Source: SURF-32 sp964648365 (GTDB lineage Bacteria > Planctomycetota > Phycisphaerae > UBA1845). Taken from it: a DNA stretch of 64,000 nucleotides. The stretch lies in assembly GCA_964648365.1 (NCBI GenBank), contig CAZYLK010000004.1, positions 8,615-72,614 on the forward strand, given 5' to 3'. This document shows positions 45,126 through 54,513 of the stretch, in pieces. Under the pieces are notes generated by a model. That model saw only the letters and a program-made list of their open reading frames with translations, made no database searches and had not been told where the DNA came from. Each line of letters starts with the position of its first letter. Position 1 is the first letter of the stretch. A program made the position numbers and the translations under genes.

Positions 45126-47108
45126 CTACTCGTCGCAGTCGATCGTACGAGCCAGCTCCGGACACTCGGTGAGCGTGTAGGTGTGCGCTCCGCGTTGCCG
45201 CTTGAACTTGAACCGGGCGTCGCCGTCGTCGTCCACGGTCAGGGCCGTCGTCTCACCGTTGTTGTCGACGTGAAGCCCCGTGCCGGCTTCCAACCCGGTC
45301 CGGACTTTCACGACCACTTTGTTGTTGTCGCGGCAGCGTGCTTTGAAGCCCCGCACCGCGTCACAGTCGGGCGGCGCGATGATCTTGTACACGACGCCGG
45401 TGTTGCCGATCGGCGCGGACTGCTGCGTGGCACAGACGTACACGTCGCCGGAGGCGTCCTGACCGAATCCCAGAACACGGAACGGCGGCCGCCGATCAAG
45501 CGTGCCGGCCATCTTTACGTCGCCGAACGCCCATTCGCCCGGTGTGACTTCTTCCGCCACGAAGATGCTGCCGCTGGGCGGGCCGCCGAACGATCGCGAC
45601 CAGTCGCCGAAGACGTACTTTCCGAATAGCGCCGCGTTGCCGGGGTTGCGATGGACGTAGCCGCCGATGATTGAAATGCCGTGAGGTTCATTCTCGGGAC
45701 CGGCGTGCGGATACTCGAGGATCGGATCGATCAGCGGCTCGCCGTGATAGCCGGTATCCGGACATTCCACCGGCGGCTTCCCTGGGTTCTCCGGGTCGAA
45801 GCAGTGGAATCCTTCCCGGATGTTCCAGCCGAGATTCATGCCCTTTTCAATGATGTGGACTTCTTCGTACAGGGCCTGGCCCACGTCCGCCCCGAACAAC
45901 CGATGGTCGCCGCCCATGTCGAACGACCAGCGGAAGCAGTTGCGCAGGCCGTAGGCGTAAATCTCGTCGCGGCCCTCGCGACCGACGAACGGGTTGTCAT
46001 CGGGAATGCCGTACGGCTCGCCGTTGTCGACGTCGATACGGAGCATCTTGCCGAGCAGCTTCGACAGATCCTGCGCGTTGCCGATCTTCGGCGTGTGGCC
46101 CGGACCGATGTCGTGAGCGTTGCCGCCGTCGCCGACGGCGATATAGAGATAACCGTCGTCCGGCCCGAACTCGATCATGCCGGAATTATGGTTGAACTGC
46201 GGCTCGTCGATCACGAGCAGGATCCGCTCACTGTCGGGATCGGCCACGTTGGGATCGTCGTTCGATACGGCGAATTCGCTGATGTGTGATTCGTGGTTGA
46301 ACCGCGATACCGTCAGGTCGTCAACGAACAGCGTGAAGGGTTGACCGTTCTGGCTTGCGCCGGCCGTGAAGCGGAGCGACTTGATGCCCTGGTTGCGGTT
46401 CTCGAAGAACAGGAAGTTCTGCGGGTCGCCCATCTCCGTGGCCGGCTTGCTGGGAACGGCGCTGCCGATGCGATTGCCCGCCGCGTTGAGAAACTCGACC
46501 TGCCCGGCGCCGTCGCCCGGCCGATGGACGAAATAGAACCGCGTGATCACCGCCAGGTCGGGCAGGGTCAGCGTGGCCGTGCCGTTCTCAGGAATCAGAT
46601 AGGCGTTCGGCGGCGTCGCGTACAACCGCGGCTCGCCGGCCGTGCCGACTTCCCCGCCGGAGAACATCACGCCCTGCCAGGTGAACTCGCGCTCGCCCTT
46701 TGGAATGTCAGGATGATCGAAGGCCACGTCGATGTCGGGTTCACGCGGCGCGCTGTAGTAGACGTAGAACTTGTTGCTGCCGTTGCCATAATCGGGATGA
46801 AACGCCAGGCCCAGCAGGCCGCGCTCGTCGAAGGTTCCCGGACCGAACGCACCCAGTGGCACCATGCGATCCGCAATGTCCAGGAACGGCGTTTCCAGCA
46901 GCTTGCCGTCGGCGTCCACGATCAGAATCTGCCCCGTCTGTTCGGTGATGAACAGACGTCCGCTGCCGTCCCCGGCGTGGACCGCCAGGTTGGGCGCGAT
47001 CAGACCCTCCGCCACGGGCTTCACCGAGATCGTCTCCGTGGCATCGACCGGACCCGCAGCGACCGCCAGCGCGATCGCGACCATCAGAAGCGTGCCGAAT
47101 CGTTTCAT
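45126..47108 (-). CDS. secreted PQQ-type sugar dehydrogenase-like beta-propeller protein
   Basis: 660 residues with a signal peptide (MKRFGTLLMVAIALAVAAG). The propeller shows the glucose/sorbosone dehydrogenase family pattern: FITEQTGQILIVDADG, RGLLGLAFHPDY, NHNSGMIEFGPDDGYLYIAV, KLLGKMLRIDVDNG, YGLRNCFRWSFDM, ADVGQALYEEVHII, NLGWNIREG and GYVHR. A beta-rich insert of ~150 residues (about 115-265) interrupts the early blades. The last ~70 residues form an extra Cys-containing domain (CDAVRGFKARC ... TYTLTECPEL). AGGAGG precedes ATG 47108. Such enzymes oxidise sugars extracellularly with PQQ; whether this one keeps activity is not certain. Confidence 0.83.
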   Translation of the reverse strand: MKRFGTLLMVAIALAVAAGPVDATETISVKPVAEGLIAPNLAVHAGDGSGRLFITEQTGQILIVDADGKLLETPFLDIADRMVPLGAFGPGTFDERGLLGLAFHPDYGNGSNKFYVYYSAPREPDIDVAFDHPDIPKGEREFTWQGVMFSGGEVGTAGEPRLYATPPNAYLIPENGTATLTLPDLAVITRFYFVHRPGDGAGQVEFLNAAGNRIGSAVPSKPATEMGDPQNFLFFENRNQGIKSLRFTAGASQNGQPFTLFVDDLTVSRFNHESHISEFAVSNDDPNVADPDSERILLVIDEPQFNHNSGMIEFGPDDGYLYIAVGDGGNAHDIGPGHTPKIGNAQDLSKLLGKMLRIDVDNGEPYGIPDDNPFVGREGRDEIYAYGLRNCFRWSFDMGGDHRLFGADVGQALYEEVHIIEKGMNLGWNIREGFHCFDPENPGKPPVECPDTGYHGEPLIDPILEYPHAGPENEPHGISIIGGYVHRNPGNAALFGKYVFGDWSRSFGGPPSGSIFVAEEVTPGEWAFGDVKMAGTLDRRPPFRVLGFGQDASGDVYVCATQQSAPIGNTGVVYKIIAPPDCDAVRGFKARCRDNNKVVVKVRTGLEAGTGLHVDNNGETTALTVDDDGDARFKFKRQRGAHTYTLTECPELARTIDCDE

Positions 47109-47621
47109 GCAAAAACCTCCTGAGAAAAACATTTCTCTCGACGGGCGGCCGGCGCGCACCATCAGCCTCCGGCGCAGCGCAGCGCCTCCCCAACGGCCGC
47201 CAGGGGATCACACGATGTCACACGTTAGCCTGATGAAGGACGGCGGCCCGGTTGCATCGTTGCATGGCTGCCGTTGTCGGGTGCGACGGTAAGGCGCCGG
47301 CTTCCAGCCGGTTGGATCACCAGTTGACAACCTACGCCGCACTGACTTCTCGGAACACGGGACAGAGCCCGCACCACAACGCACTTCAACAGGCTCCTGG
47401 CGGAACGAATGCGCGTCGTCGCCGGCGCTTGCGACCCACGGCGGGCGGCAACGCCCACGTTGTGCCGCCGCGGTGCGGCCCTGACGACCTCATTCGTGCT
47501 GCCTACCGTCGAATGTAGCGGCGCGGCGTCAAGTCTTGCGTGGTTGGCGAAATGGCGGCCAGCGGCCGGCAAACCTGGTCCGCCGGTTGCGATAGTCCCG
47601 CACGCATTGCGAGTATCGGCG
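47109..47621. other. intergenic region, 513 bp
   Basis: It lies between the sugar-dehydrogenase gene and the 3' end of the kinase gene. No gene is supported. CCGGCT-TCC-AGCCGG (47297-47311) is a short hairpin; I see nothing else. Confidence 0.45.
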
Positions 47622-49067
47622 TCAATAGGAAGGCAGGGGCGGCGCAGAAGCGCCGGCCGCGGATTCGGCGCCGGCCACGCCTCTCAGAGACGCAGCACCC
47701 TCGATCGCCTCCACGCCGGACGCCGCGCCGGCGACCTGCGCGTGCTGGAGCGCCGCGTCGGCGCGCTTCTCGGCTTCGTGCCGCGCGGCCGCGGCCGCGT
47801 CGCGCTCGTTTCGCAATCGGGAAGACTCAGCGCGCTCCCGCTGAAACGCCAGCGCGCACAACACCAGCAGCGGCAGCACCGCCGCCAGCGCGCCGACCCT
47901 TCGCCGCGGACGCGCACCGGAGGACATGCCTGCCGCGGGCGCCGGCCGGCGGGCGAGAATCGGACGGCCCGTGAGCACGCGATGCACGTCCTCCGCCAGC
48001 GCCTCGGCGGTGGCATACCTATGATGCCGGGACTTGTGCATCGCGGTGAGAATCATCGTCTCAACGTCGCCGCGCAGCGACGCGTCAATCGCGCCGGGAC
48101 GTGCCGGCTCCGTGTCGCAGATCGTTCGGATCGCCTGAGCCACCGAGCGACCCGTCAACTCGAAGGGACGTCGTCCGGTCAGCAACTCGTAGAGGATCAC
48201 GCCAAGTGCATAGACGTCGGTGCGCTCGTCAACGTGTGTCGAATCACCTCCGGCCTGCTCGGGACTCATGTAGGCAAAGGTTCCGCGAATCTGACCGACT
48301 TGCGTCAGATCGGTGACCACCCCGTCGCCGCGCGACAGCAGTCGGGCCAGGCCAAAGTCGAGAATCTTCGGCTGCCCGGAACCGTCCACCAGGATGTTCG
48401 AAGGCTTCAGGTCGCGATGGATGACGCCGCGCTGGTGGGCATGGTGAACCGCCAGGCAGACGCGCCGGAAGAGCCGGAGCCTCTCGGCGACCGTCACGGT
48501 GGAACGGGCGGCGTACTCAGTCAGCGGCCGGCCGTGGATGAGTTCCATCGCAATGTAGTGCCAGCCATCGTCCGTGCTGCCGGAGTCATACATGGCGCCG
48601 ACGCTGGGGTGGTTCAGCCGCCCGAGTGACTGCGCCTCGCGGCGGAAGAGCTGCACATCGCGATAATCGGCCCAGTCGCCGCCGCGCAGAACCTTCAGCG
48701 CGACCGACCGCCGCGGGTCATCCTGCACCGCCTCGTAGACGGTCCCCATCCCGCCGCGTCCGATCCGACGCTTGATCTCGAACGGACCGAGCCGCCCCGG
48801 AGGCATCACGTCCGTGCATTCCGATGCACCCACCGGCAGGAGGGCTGTCCGCCCGGCCGCATCCACTTCAGCGCCGCCGGGAGACGCCATCGAATCGTCG
48901 CCGGCATACACAACGTCGATGCGGCGCGTTTCCGCGGACGCGAGGATCCGCTCGCCGAGCGGCGCGGCGTTGAGACGATCCGCGTCGCGCGGGCCTGACG
49001 CCGCACCCGTCGCAGGCACTCGCTGTTGCAACCGTTCTTCAGACTGGCTGTGAGTTCGTGCGTCCAT
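47622..49067 (-). CDS. Hanks-type serine/threonine protein kinase with one membrane helix
   Basis: 481 residues. The kinase domain (~90-365) is complete: glycine loop GRGGMGTVYEA near 100, VALKVL, catalytic HRDLKPSNIL near 216, DFGLA, and MSPEQAGG as the activation-segment end. A disordered ~85-residue N-terminus precedes it. A membrane helix (~383-400) is followed by a short Ala/Arg-rich coiled tail (RNERDAAAAARHEAEKRADAAL), rather than the WD40 or TPR arrays that many planctomycete kinases carry. GGGAGGGA precedes ATG 49067. Substrates are unknown; the neighbouring sigma-54 activator is a possible but unproven partner. Confidence 0.92.
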   Translation of the reverse strand: MDARTHSQSEERLQQRVPATGAASGPRDADRLNAAPLGERILASAETRRIDVVYAGDDSMASPGGAEVDAAGRTALLPVGASECTDVMPPGRLGPFEIKRRIGRGGMGTVYEAVQDDPRRSVALKVLRGGDWADYRDVQLFRREAQSLGRLNHPSVGAMYDSGSTDDGWHYIAMELIHGRPLTEYAARSTVTVAERLRLFRRVCLAVHHAHQRGVIHRDLKPSNILVDGSGQPKILDFGLARLLSRGDGVVTDLTQVGQIRGTFAYMSPEQAGGDSTHVDERTDVYALGVILYELLTGRRPFELTGRSVAQAIRTICDTEPARPGAIDASLRGDVETMILTAMHKSRHHRYATAEALAEDVHRVLTGRPILARRPAPAAGMSSGARPRRRVGALAAVLPLLVLCALAFQRERAESSRLRNERDAAAAARHEAEKRADAALQHAQVAGAASGVEAIEGAASLRGVAGAESAAGASAPPLPSY

Positions 49068-49530
49068 CGCGTCCCTCCCATCTCGTCTGCTGCGCTCCGC
49101 CCGGCGGAACGTCTCCTTTCTGCGTTCTATCCCATTCTGACCGTTCTCGGCCGGCTTCCGCCTGCTGCATCGCGGACAACACCCGAACAGTAGATGCCGC
49201 CACGACCCCAACCGTTAGCGTCGCGACCGCCCCCGGGCCCGTCACGCCTGAGAATCGGGCCGCCAGCAGCGGCCGCGGACGACGGAGTACGGCCACCTGA
49301 TCATAGGCATGAATAACGCGACGTATCCGCCGTGACGCCGCAATCGTGATTGTGTTTTTCTGTCAGCCCGCAAGAACCCGGCAGAATGGCGACTCAACCC
49401 CATCACCGCCCCCCGCCCGCTCGTCTCTTCCCCCGCGTAGCGCCGCGTCTCTCTTCCCTCCGTGCCTTCGTGCCTCGCTGCCTTCTCCCAGTCGTTCCCC
49501 TGCGTCGCTCCGTGCCTTCGTGCCTTCTTC
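49068..49530. other. intergenic region, 463 bp, with a direct repeat
   Basis: No gene seen. It contains two exact 18-bp copies of CTCCGTGCCTTCGTGCCT at 49458 and 49508, and presumably the kinase promoter. Confidence 0.5.
49458..49525. repeat. pair of exact 18-bp direct repeats
   Basis: CTCCGTGCCTTCGTGCCT occurs at 49458-49475 and again at 49508-49525, 50 bp apart, just past the 3' end of the sigma-54 activator gene. The type (AGGCACGAAGGCACGGAG on the other strand) resembles the short repeats around 54.7 and 55.6-56.0 kb. They look like remnants of a dispersed repeat family. Confidence 0.6.
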
Positions 49531-50907
49531 CTAGGTAATCCCGTAGTCCCGCAGCCGCCGATACAGCGTCCGCGTCCCGATCTTGAGCACTTTCGCCGCC
49601 CGTTCGCGGTTGCCGCCGCACATGCGGAGCGTGTTCATGATGTGGATCCGTTCGACGTCGGCCATGCTCAGACCGGCCCAGTTGAGCGGGCCGACGGCCA
49701 CGATCTCGCGCGAACCGCCAATGGCGTCGGGCAGGTCGGGAACGTCCAGCCGTGCGTTCTCCGTCTCGAAGCACATCCGCTCGACGATGTTGCGCAGCTC
49801 ACGCACGTTGCCGGGCCAGTCGTATCCGACCAGCCGGCGCAGCGCGTCTGGCGTAATCCCCTCGATCTGAAGCTCGTTTTCGCGATTCACGGTTTCGATG
49901 AACCGCGTCACCAGAACAGGAATGTCTTCACGACGGTCGCGAAGCGGCGGAATGCGGATCGCCCCCTGCGCGTGCAGCCGGTAGAACAGGTCGTCCCGGA
50001 ATTTGCCCTCCTTGACGAGTTCATTGAGATCCCGGTTGGTGGCGGCGATGAAGCGGACGTCGAGGTGAACGAGTTCGTTGCTGCCCACCGGGATGACCTC
50101 GCCGTTTTCCAGCGTGCGCAGGAGTTTGGCCTGCATCGCGGGCGGCATGTCGCCGATCTCATCGAGAAAAACCGTGCCGCCGTCGGCCGCGTGCAGCAGC
50201 CCCTTGCGATCGGCAACGGCGCCCGTGAATGCGCCCTTCACATGACCGAACAGCTCGCTCTCGATGAGCGTCTCGCTGACGGCGGCGCAGTTGAACGGCT
50301 TGAACGGCTTGCCCACCCGTGGCGACTGGTTGTGAATGAACTGAGCGAGCAGTTCCTTGCCGGTGCCGGTTTCGCCGGAAATCAGCACCGTGCTCTTGCT
50401 GCGGGCCAGCTTGGCGGCCCGTTTGATCTCACGCTCCATCCGGTCGCTGAGGCCGATGATGCCGTCATAATCATAGCCCTTGTCGACCTGTTCGCGCAGC
50501 GCCCGCGAGGCCCGCGCCGCGGTGGCCCGCAGCGCTGCCAGGCGGATTTTCTCCCGGATCACGGCCGGATCGACCGGGCGCACCAGGTAATTTGTCGGCG
50601 CGCCGCGGGACGAAGCAGCCAGAGCCTCGCGGATCTGCGGCTCGTCGCCCTCGTCGACGAGCATCAGGATTTCACAATCGGGAGCGACCGTCTCGATCTG
50701 CCGGAGGACCGCGTCGCCGTCGACGTCGCCGTTGAGCCGCCAGGGAGCAACCACCACGTCCGGCGGGCGCACGCGCGCGCTTTCAATCGCGCCGGCCGCG
50801 CTGGGCGCGACGTTGGCGGCGTGACCGAGCCGCCGCACCGCCTCCGCGATCGCCCGGCTGTCGTCTTCGGCGCTCTCGACGATCAGGACAAACGCTGTCT
50901 GGCTCAT
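49531..50907 (-). CDS. sigma-54-dependent activator with a degenerate receiver domain
   Basis: 458 residues: receiver-like domain (~1-120), AAA+ (~145-380) and Fis-type HTH (~415-455, ERAAKVLKIGTRTLYRRLRDYG). The AAA+ has Walker A GETGTGKE, GAFTGA, FLDEIGDMP and WPGNVRELRNIVERM. In the receiver the phospho-acceptor strand reads VVVAPWRL, with Pro55 where Asp belongs, and the Lys-Pro motif reads LVRPVD, with Arg for Lys. The acid pocket is only Glu11. It therefore cannot be phosphorylated in the usual way and is probably controlled by ligand or partner binding, or is constitutively active. ATG 50907. Confidence 0.93.
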   Translation of the reverse strand: MSQTAFVLIVESAEDDSRAIAEAVRRLGHAANVAPSAAGAIESARVRPPDVVVAPWRLNGDVDGDAVLRQIETVAPDCEILMLVDEGDEPQIREALAASSRGAPTNYLVRPVDPAVIREKIRLAALRATAARASRALREQVDKGYDYDGIIGLSDRMEREIKRAAKLARSKSTVLISGETGTGKELLAQFIHNQSPRVGKPFKPFNCAAVSETLIESELFGHVKGAFTGAVADRKGLLHAADGGTVFLDEIGDMPPAMQAKLLRTLENGEVIPVGSNELVHLDVRFIAATNRDLNELVKEGKFRDDLFYRLHAQGAIRIPPLRDRREDIPVLVTRFIETVNRENELQIEGITPDALRRLVGYDWPGNVRELRNIVERMCFETENARLDVPDLPDAIGGSREIVAVGPLNWAGLSMADVERIHIMNTLRMCGGNRERAAKVLKIGTRTLYRRLRDYGIT

Positions 50908-51046
50908 GGCTTCACCCGACCCAGGCCGCTGGCGATGAGCCTCGGGAACGTCTCCGGGAACAGAGCCGGCGGCGCCGAGGCGGATTCGATGCCCGGCGCC
51001 GCCGACAGGTGATTGTACGCAACAGCGGCTTTCAGCGACGCGCGGT

Positions 51047-53167
51047 CTAGGCGCCGTTCCCCGCCTTCTCGCGCTCCTCGAGCAGCACCGCCTTGTGCGA
51101 CAGCTTCACGCGACCCTGATCGTCCACCGCGATGACCTTGACCTTCATCACGTCGCCGATCTTGCAGACATCGCCGACAGAGCGGACGTACTCGTCTGAC
51201 AACTCACTGATGTGGCACAGGCCGTCCTGCCCCGGGGCGACTTCGATAAACGCACCGAAATCTTTCGTGCTGATCACCTTGCCGACGTAGATGCGGCCGA
51301 CCTGCACGCTTTCCGTCATGGCCTCGATCGCCGCCTTGGCGGACTCGGCGCCTTCCATCTGCAGGCAGGAAATCAGGATCGTGCCGTCCGACTCGATCTC
51401 GATGCGGGCGCCGGAATCGGCCTCCAGCGCACGGATGCCCTTGCCGCCCGGTCCGATGACCTTTCCGATCTTGTCCGGATCGATCTTCATGGTGAGGATG
51501 CGCGGCGCGTACTCGCTGATCTGCGGCCGCGGTGCCTTGATGGCGCTGAGCATCTTCCGGAGGATGTCCAGACGGGCCTCCTTCGCGGTTTTGAACGTCT
51601 CTTCAATGATGTCCATCGTCAGCCCGCGGGTCTTGAGGTCGAGCTGGATGCCCGTGATGCCGCGCTGGGTGCCGGCGACCTTGAAGTCCATGTCGCCGAA
51701 GTGGTCCTCCTCGCCGAGGATGTCCACGATCAGCTTGTGCTTCTTCCCGTTCTGGAACAGGCCCACTGAGATGCCGGCGACCGGCTGCCGGATGGGCACG
51801 CCCGCGTCCATCAGCGCCAGCGTCCCGCCGCACACGCTCGCCATCGAACTCGAACCGTTCGACTCCATGATCTCGGAGACGACGCGAATCGTGTAGGGGA
51901 AGTCTTCCGGACTCGGCAGGATCGACTCAAGCGATTTTTCCGCCAAGGCTCCGTGGCCGATCTCGCGACGGCTGGTGGCGCCGACGCGCTTGACCTCGCC
52001 CGTACACAGCGGCGGGAAGTTGTAGTGCAGCATGAACTTCTTGCTGTACTCTTCGGTCAGCCCGTCGATGATCTGCTCGTCGCGCCCGGTGCCCAGCGTG
52101 ACCACCACCAGCGACTGCGTCTCGCCGCGCTGGAAGATGGCCGAACCGTGGACGCGCGGCAGCACGCCGACTTCGCACGTGATCGGGCGAATCTCGGTCA
52201 GTCCGCGGCCGTCGGAGCGAATATTCTCCTCCAGGCACATGTCCCGGACGATCTCTTCCTCGATCTTGTCGATGCACTCGCGAATGGTGTTGCGGCTGAA
52301 CTCAGGCTTGACCGCATCCTTCGGCGCCAGTTCATCGAGCACGGCCTTGTAGATCTCGCTGATCGCCGTGTTGCGTTCCTGCTTGCCCTTGATGCGCCGG
52401 GCCTCGCGCAACGGACCGGTCACGCGCTGGCGCAGTTTGACGTTCAGTTCCGTCGTGTCCGGCGGCGGGTCGATCCAGACCTTTTCCTTGCCGGCCTTGT
52501 CCATCAACTCCTGCACCATCTCGCAGATGTCGCGGATGGCCGCCTGGCCGAACTGGATCGCGCCGAGGACGGTCTCCTCGGGAAGTTCATTGGCCGCCAC
52601 TTCGATCATGTTCAGCCCGTCCTTGTGACCGCTCAGGATCATCTCCAGCGGGCTGTATTCCAGTTCGCTCAACGTGGGCATCAGGACGTATTCTTCGTCC
52701 ACCAGGCCCACCCGCACCGACGCCACCGGCCCGTCGAACGGCACCGACGAAATACACACGGCCGCCGCCGACCCGATCTGCGCCAACACGTCCGGATCAT
52801 GCTCCTGATCGGTCGCCAGACACATCGCCTGGATCAGAACTTCGTCGTGATACCCCTTCGGAAAGAGCGGTCGCATGGGCCGGTCGATGGCCCGCATCGT
52901 GAGAACCTCTTTCTGGGTCGGCCGCGCTTCGCGCTTGAAAAAGCCGCCGGGAATCTTGCCGGCGGCGTACGTCTTCTCTCGATAGTCCACGGTGAGCGGG
53001 AAGAAGTCGATCCCCTCCCGCGGCGGACCCACCACGACGGCGGAGAGCACCACCGTGTCCGCGTAGCGGACGATGACGCAGCCGGCCGATTGCCTGGCGA
53101 TGCGCCCCGTCTCCATCCTCAATGTGTGTCTGCCGATCTTTCGCTCAACAACAATCTGTTCCATCAT
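51047..53167 (-). CDS. pnp: polyribonucleotide nucleotidyltransferase (PNPase)
   Basis: 706 residues, standard length. Two RNase PH domains (~10-145 and ~325-460) flank the helical linker. Catalytic-core motifs are RGETQSLVVVTLG, SNGSSSMASVCGG and ILGEEDHFGDMDFKVAGT, with the acidic metal ligands. A KH domain (~555-620, MKIDPDKIGKVIGPGGKGI) and an S1 domain (~630-700, VGRIYVGKVISTKDFGAFIEV) complete it. It degrades RNA phosphorolytically 3' to 5' in the degradosome. The gene follows rpsO on the same strand, the classical rpsO-pnp order. ATG 53167 or 53164, behind GAGG. Confidence 0.97.
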   Translation of the reverse strand: MMEQIVVERKIGRHTLRMETGRIARQSAGCVIVRYADTVVLSAVVVGPPREGIDFFPLTVDYREKTYAAGKIPGGFFKREARPTQKEVLTMRAIDRPMRPLFPKGYHDEVLIQAMCLATDQEHDPDVLAQIGSAAAVCISSVPFDGPVASVRVGLVDEEYVLMPTLSELEYSPLEMILSGHKDGLNMIEVAANELPEETVLGAIQFGQAAIRDICEMVQELMDKAGKEKVWIDPPPDTTELNVKLRQRVTGPLREARRIKGKQERNTAISEIYKAVLDELAPKDAVKPEFSRNTIRECIDKIEEEIVRDMCLEENIRSDGRGLTEIRPITCEVGVLPRVHGSAIFQRGETQSLVVVTLGTGRDEQIIDGLTEEYSKKFMLHYNFPPLCTGEVKRVGATSRREIGHGALAEKSLESILPSPEDFPYTIRVVSEIMESNGSSSMASVCGGTLALMDAGVPIRQPVAGISVGLFQNGKKHKLIVDILGEEDHFGDMDFKVAGTQRGITGIQLDLKTRGLTMDIIEETFKTAKEARLDILRKMLSAIKAPRPQISEYAPRILTMKIDPDKIGKVIGPGGKGIRALEADSGARIEIESDGTILISCLQMEGAESAKAAIEAMTESVQVGRIYVGKVISTKDFGAFIEVAPGQDGLCHISELSDEYVRSVGDVCKIGDVMKVKVIAVDDQGRVKLSHKAVLLEEREKAGNGA

Positions 53168-53542
53168 GCCAACCTCTTCGCCAACAAACTCTCAAAACTC
53201 TTCAGACTTAAGTGATAGGTCATGTTCCGCGCCGCGTGAGTCGCCCGCGACCGCATGCTCGACGACTTCCGTCCGACGGCGCCGGATGCGCCGGGAAACG
53301 TGCGATCCGCCGACGGCCGCCGGGCGGCGCCGAAATCGGCCACGCCACCGGTCAGCCGCGTGCCGGTCGCCTGGGCTCTGGGCCGGAGGTTCCGGCCAAC
53401 TTCGGATGGTCATCCCCGGACAGCGGGGTCACGGCGACAGCCGCGCGACGGAGGGACTCAATTGAGGGCCTGAGCGTGTGGGCCGATGCCTGGCAATCGC
53501 GCGACCCGGGGAATCCCTTCCCACGCAAGACCGGGACGGGAA
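53168..53542. other. rpsO-pnp intergenic region, 375 bp
   Basis: No gene. It contains a strong hairpin at 53381-53397. In other bacteria the rpsO-pnp spacer carries processing sites and the pnp leader; I see no clear U-tract terminator here. Confidence 0.5.
53381..53397 (-). promoter_or_regulatory. 7-bp hairpin in the rpsO-pnp spacer
   Basis: GGCCGGA (53381-53387) and TCCGGCC (53391-53397) pair perfectly around three bases, ~215 bp upstream of pnp. Position suits the pnp leader or an rpsO end structure, but no T-run follows. Confidence 0.35.
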
Positions 53543-53812
53543 CTAGCGACGCAGGCCCAGCGCAGCGATCGTCTCGAGATACTTCTGACGGTCGGTGCGC
53601 GTCAGATACTTCAGAAGATGCGAGCGGCGGCCGACCAGCTTCAACAGGCCGCGGCGGGCGGAAAAATCCTTCTTGCATGCCTTCAGATGCTCGGTCAGAT
53701 GCTTGATCCGATCCGTCAGCAGCGCGATCTGGACTTCCGGAGAACCGGTATCCTTCGCGTCGCGCCGAAAACGTGCGATCACGTCCTGCTTGTCATTATC
53801 CGTCTTGACCAT
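53543..53812 (-). CDS. rpsO: 30S ribosomal protein S15
   Basis: 89 residues, exactly the family length. Diagnostic segments are DTGSPEVQIALLTDRI, HLKACKKDFSARRGLLKLVGRR and LLKYLTRTDRQKYLETI. S15 binds 16S rRNA helices 20-22 and starts assembly of the small-subunit platform. ATG 53812 is set by family length. A good promoter (TTGCGG, 17 bp, TAGACT) lies ~110 bp upstream at 53921-53949. Its position before pnp is conserved in many bacteria. Confidence 0.97.
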   Translation of the reverse strand: MVKTDNDKQDVIARFRRDAKDTGSPEVQIALLTDRIKHLTEHLKACKKDFSARRGLLKLVGRRSHLLKYLTRTDRQKYLETIAALGLRR

Positions 53813-53920
53813 CGGCCGACCACGTCTCCCGTCACCACCACCCGGCCCCATGCCGGGCTGCCAACCAACATCCTAACACAATCCCCGCCATCGGCAACCC
53901 GAGGCGGGAACAAGCCGGGA

Positions 53921-53949
53921 AGTCTAGCGGGGGCCGGCGTCTGCCGCAA
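53921..53949 (-). promoter_or_regulatory. sigma-70-type promoter of rpsO
   Basis: On the minus strand TTGCGG (53949-53944), exactly 17 bp, then TAGACT (53926-53921). Transcription would start near 53914 and leave a ~100-nt leader before rpsO, room for the S15 autoregulatory structures known elsewhere. Confidence 0.6.
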
Positions 53950-54042
53950 GAAGCCGCTCGGGCCCCACCGCGAAGGCCATGCAACCGCCAGGCTCCAGGC
54001 TGGCATGCCTGACGGCCAGTCGCCCCACTCGTCCGCAACCGC

Positions 54043-54336
54043 TCACTCCGCCAGAAACGGCCCGACGAATACAAACACGATCCCGAACAGAATCAGGGCG
54101 ACGCCGCAGATGACGCGGATCCACCCCAGCCGGACGGCTTTCGCCCCCTCATAGTCGTTGCTGCGTCCCAGCGCCCAGTTCGTCAGCCGTCGCTTGCCGT
54201 CTTCCTCCGCCGTCTGCGTGCGGATGTTCGCCAGCCCCGCCAGAACCAGAAGCGCCCCCACCAGAACGGCCACGGCCATGAACCCCAGCCGGTGCCAGAT
54301 CGTGTCCGTCGCCGCCAGTATCGCGATTGCAACCAC
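54043..54336 (-). CDS. small membrane protein, two to three helices
   Basis: 97 residues with hydrophobic stretches VVAIAILAA, LGFMAVAVLVGALLVLAG and IRVICGVALILFGIVFVFVGPF, separated by a charged cytoplasmic-type loop (RTQTAEEDGKRRLTNWALGRSND). The start is GTG 54336, because AGGAG lies 5 bp upstream; an ATG 57 bp earlier has no ribosome-binding site. It lies between the divergent tRNA-Ala gene and rpsO. No family recognised, and no clue to function beyond membrane location. Confidence 0.6.
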   Translation of the reverse strand: MVAIAILAATDTIWHRLGFMAVAVLVGALLVLAGLANIRTQTAEEDGKRRLTNWALGRSNDYEGAKAVRLGWIRVICGVALILFGIVFVFVGPFLAE

Positions 54337-54513
54337 CGCATCTCCTCGCCAAATCAACCCAAAGGCTGAGCGCGCGACGGAACCGGTCGCCACGGGCCGG
54401 ACCCGGAGCAGTCAGGCGCCTCCCGGCCGGCCCGCCCCAGTCGGATCATATCGCCTCGACCGTTCCCAGCGAACCCGTCGATCACTCGGGGCGCAGGAGC
54501 CGGACCCCCGGCG

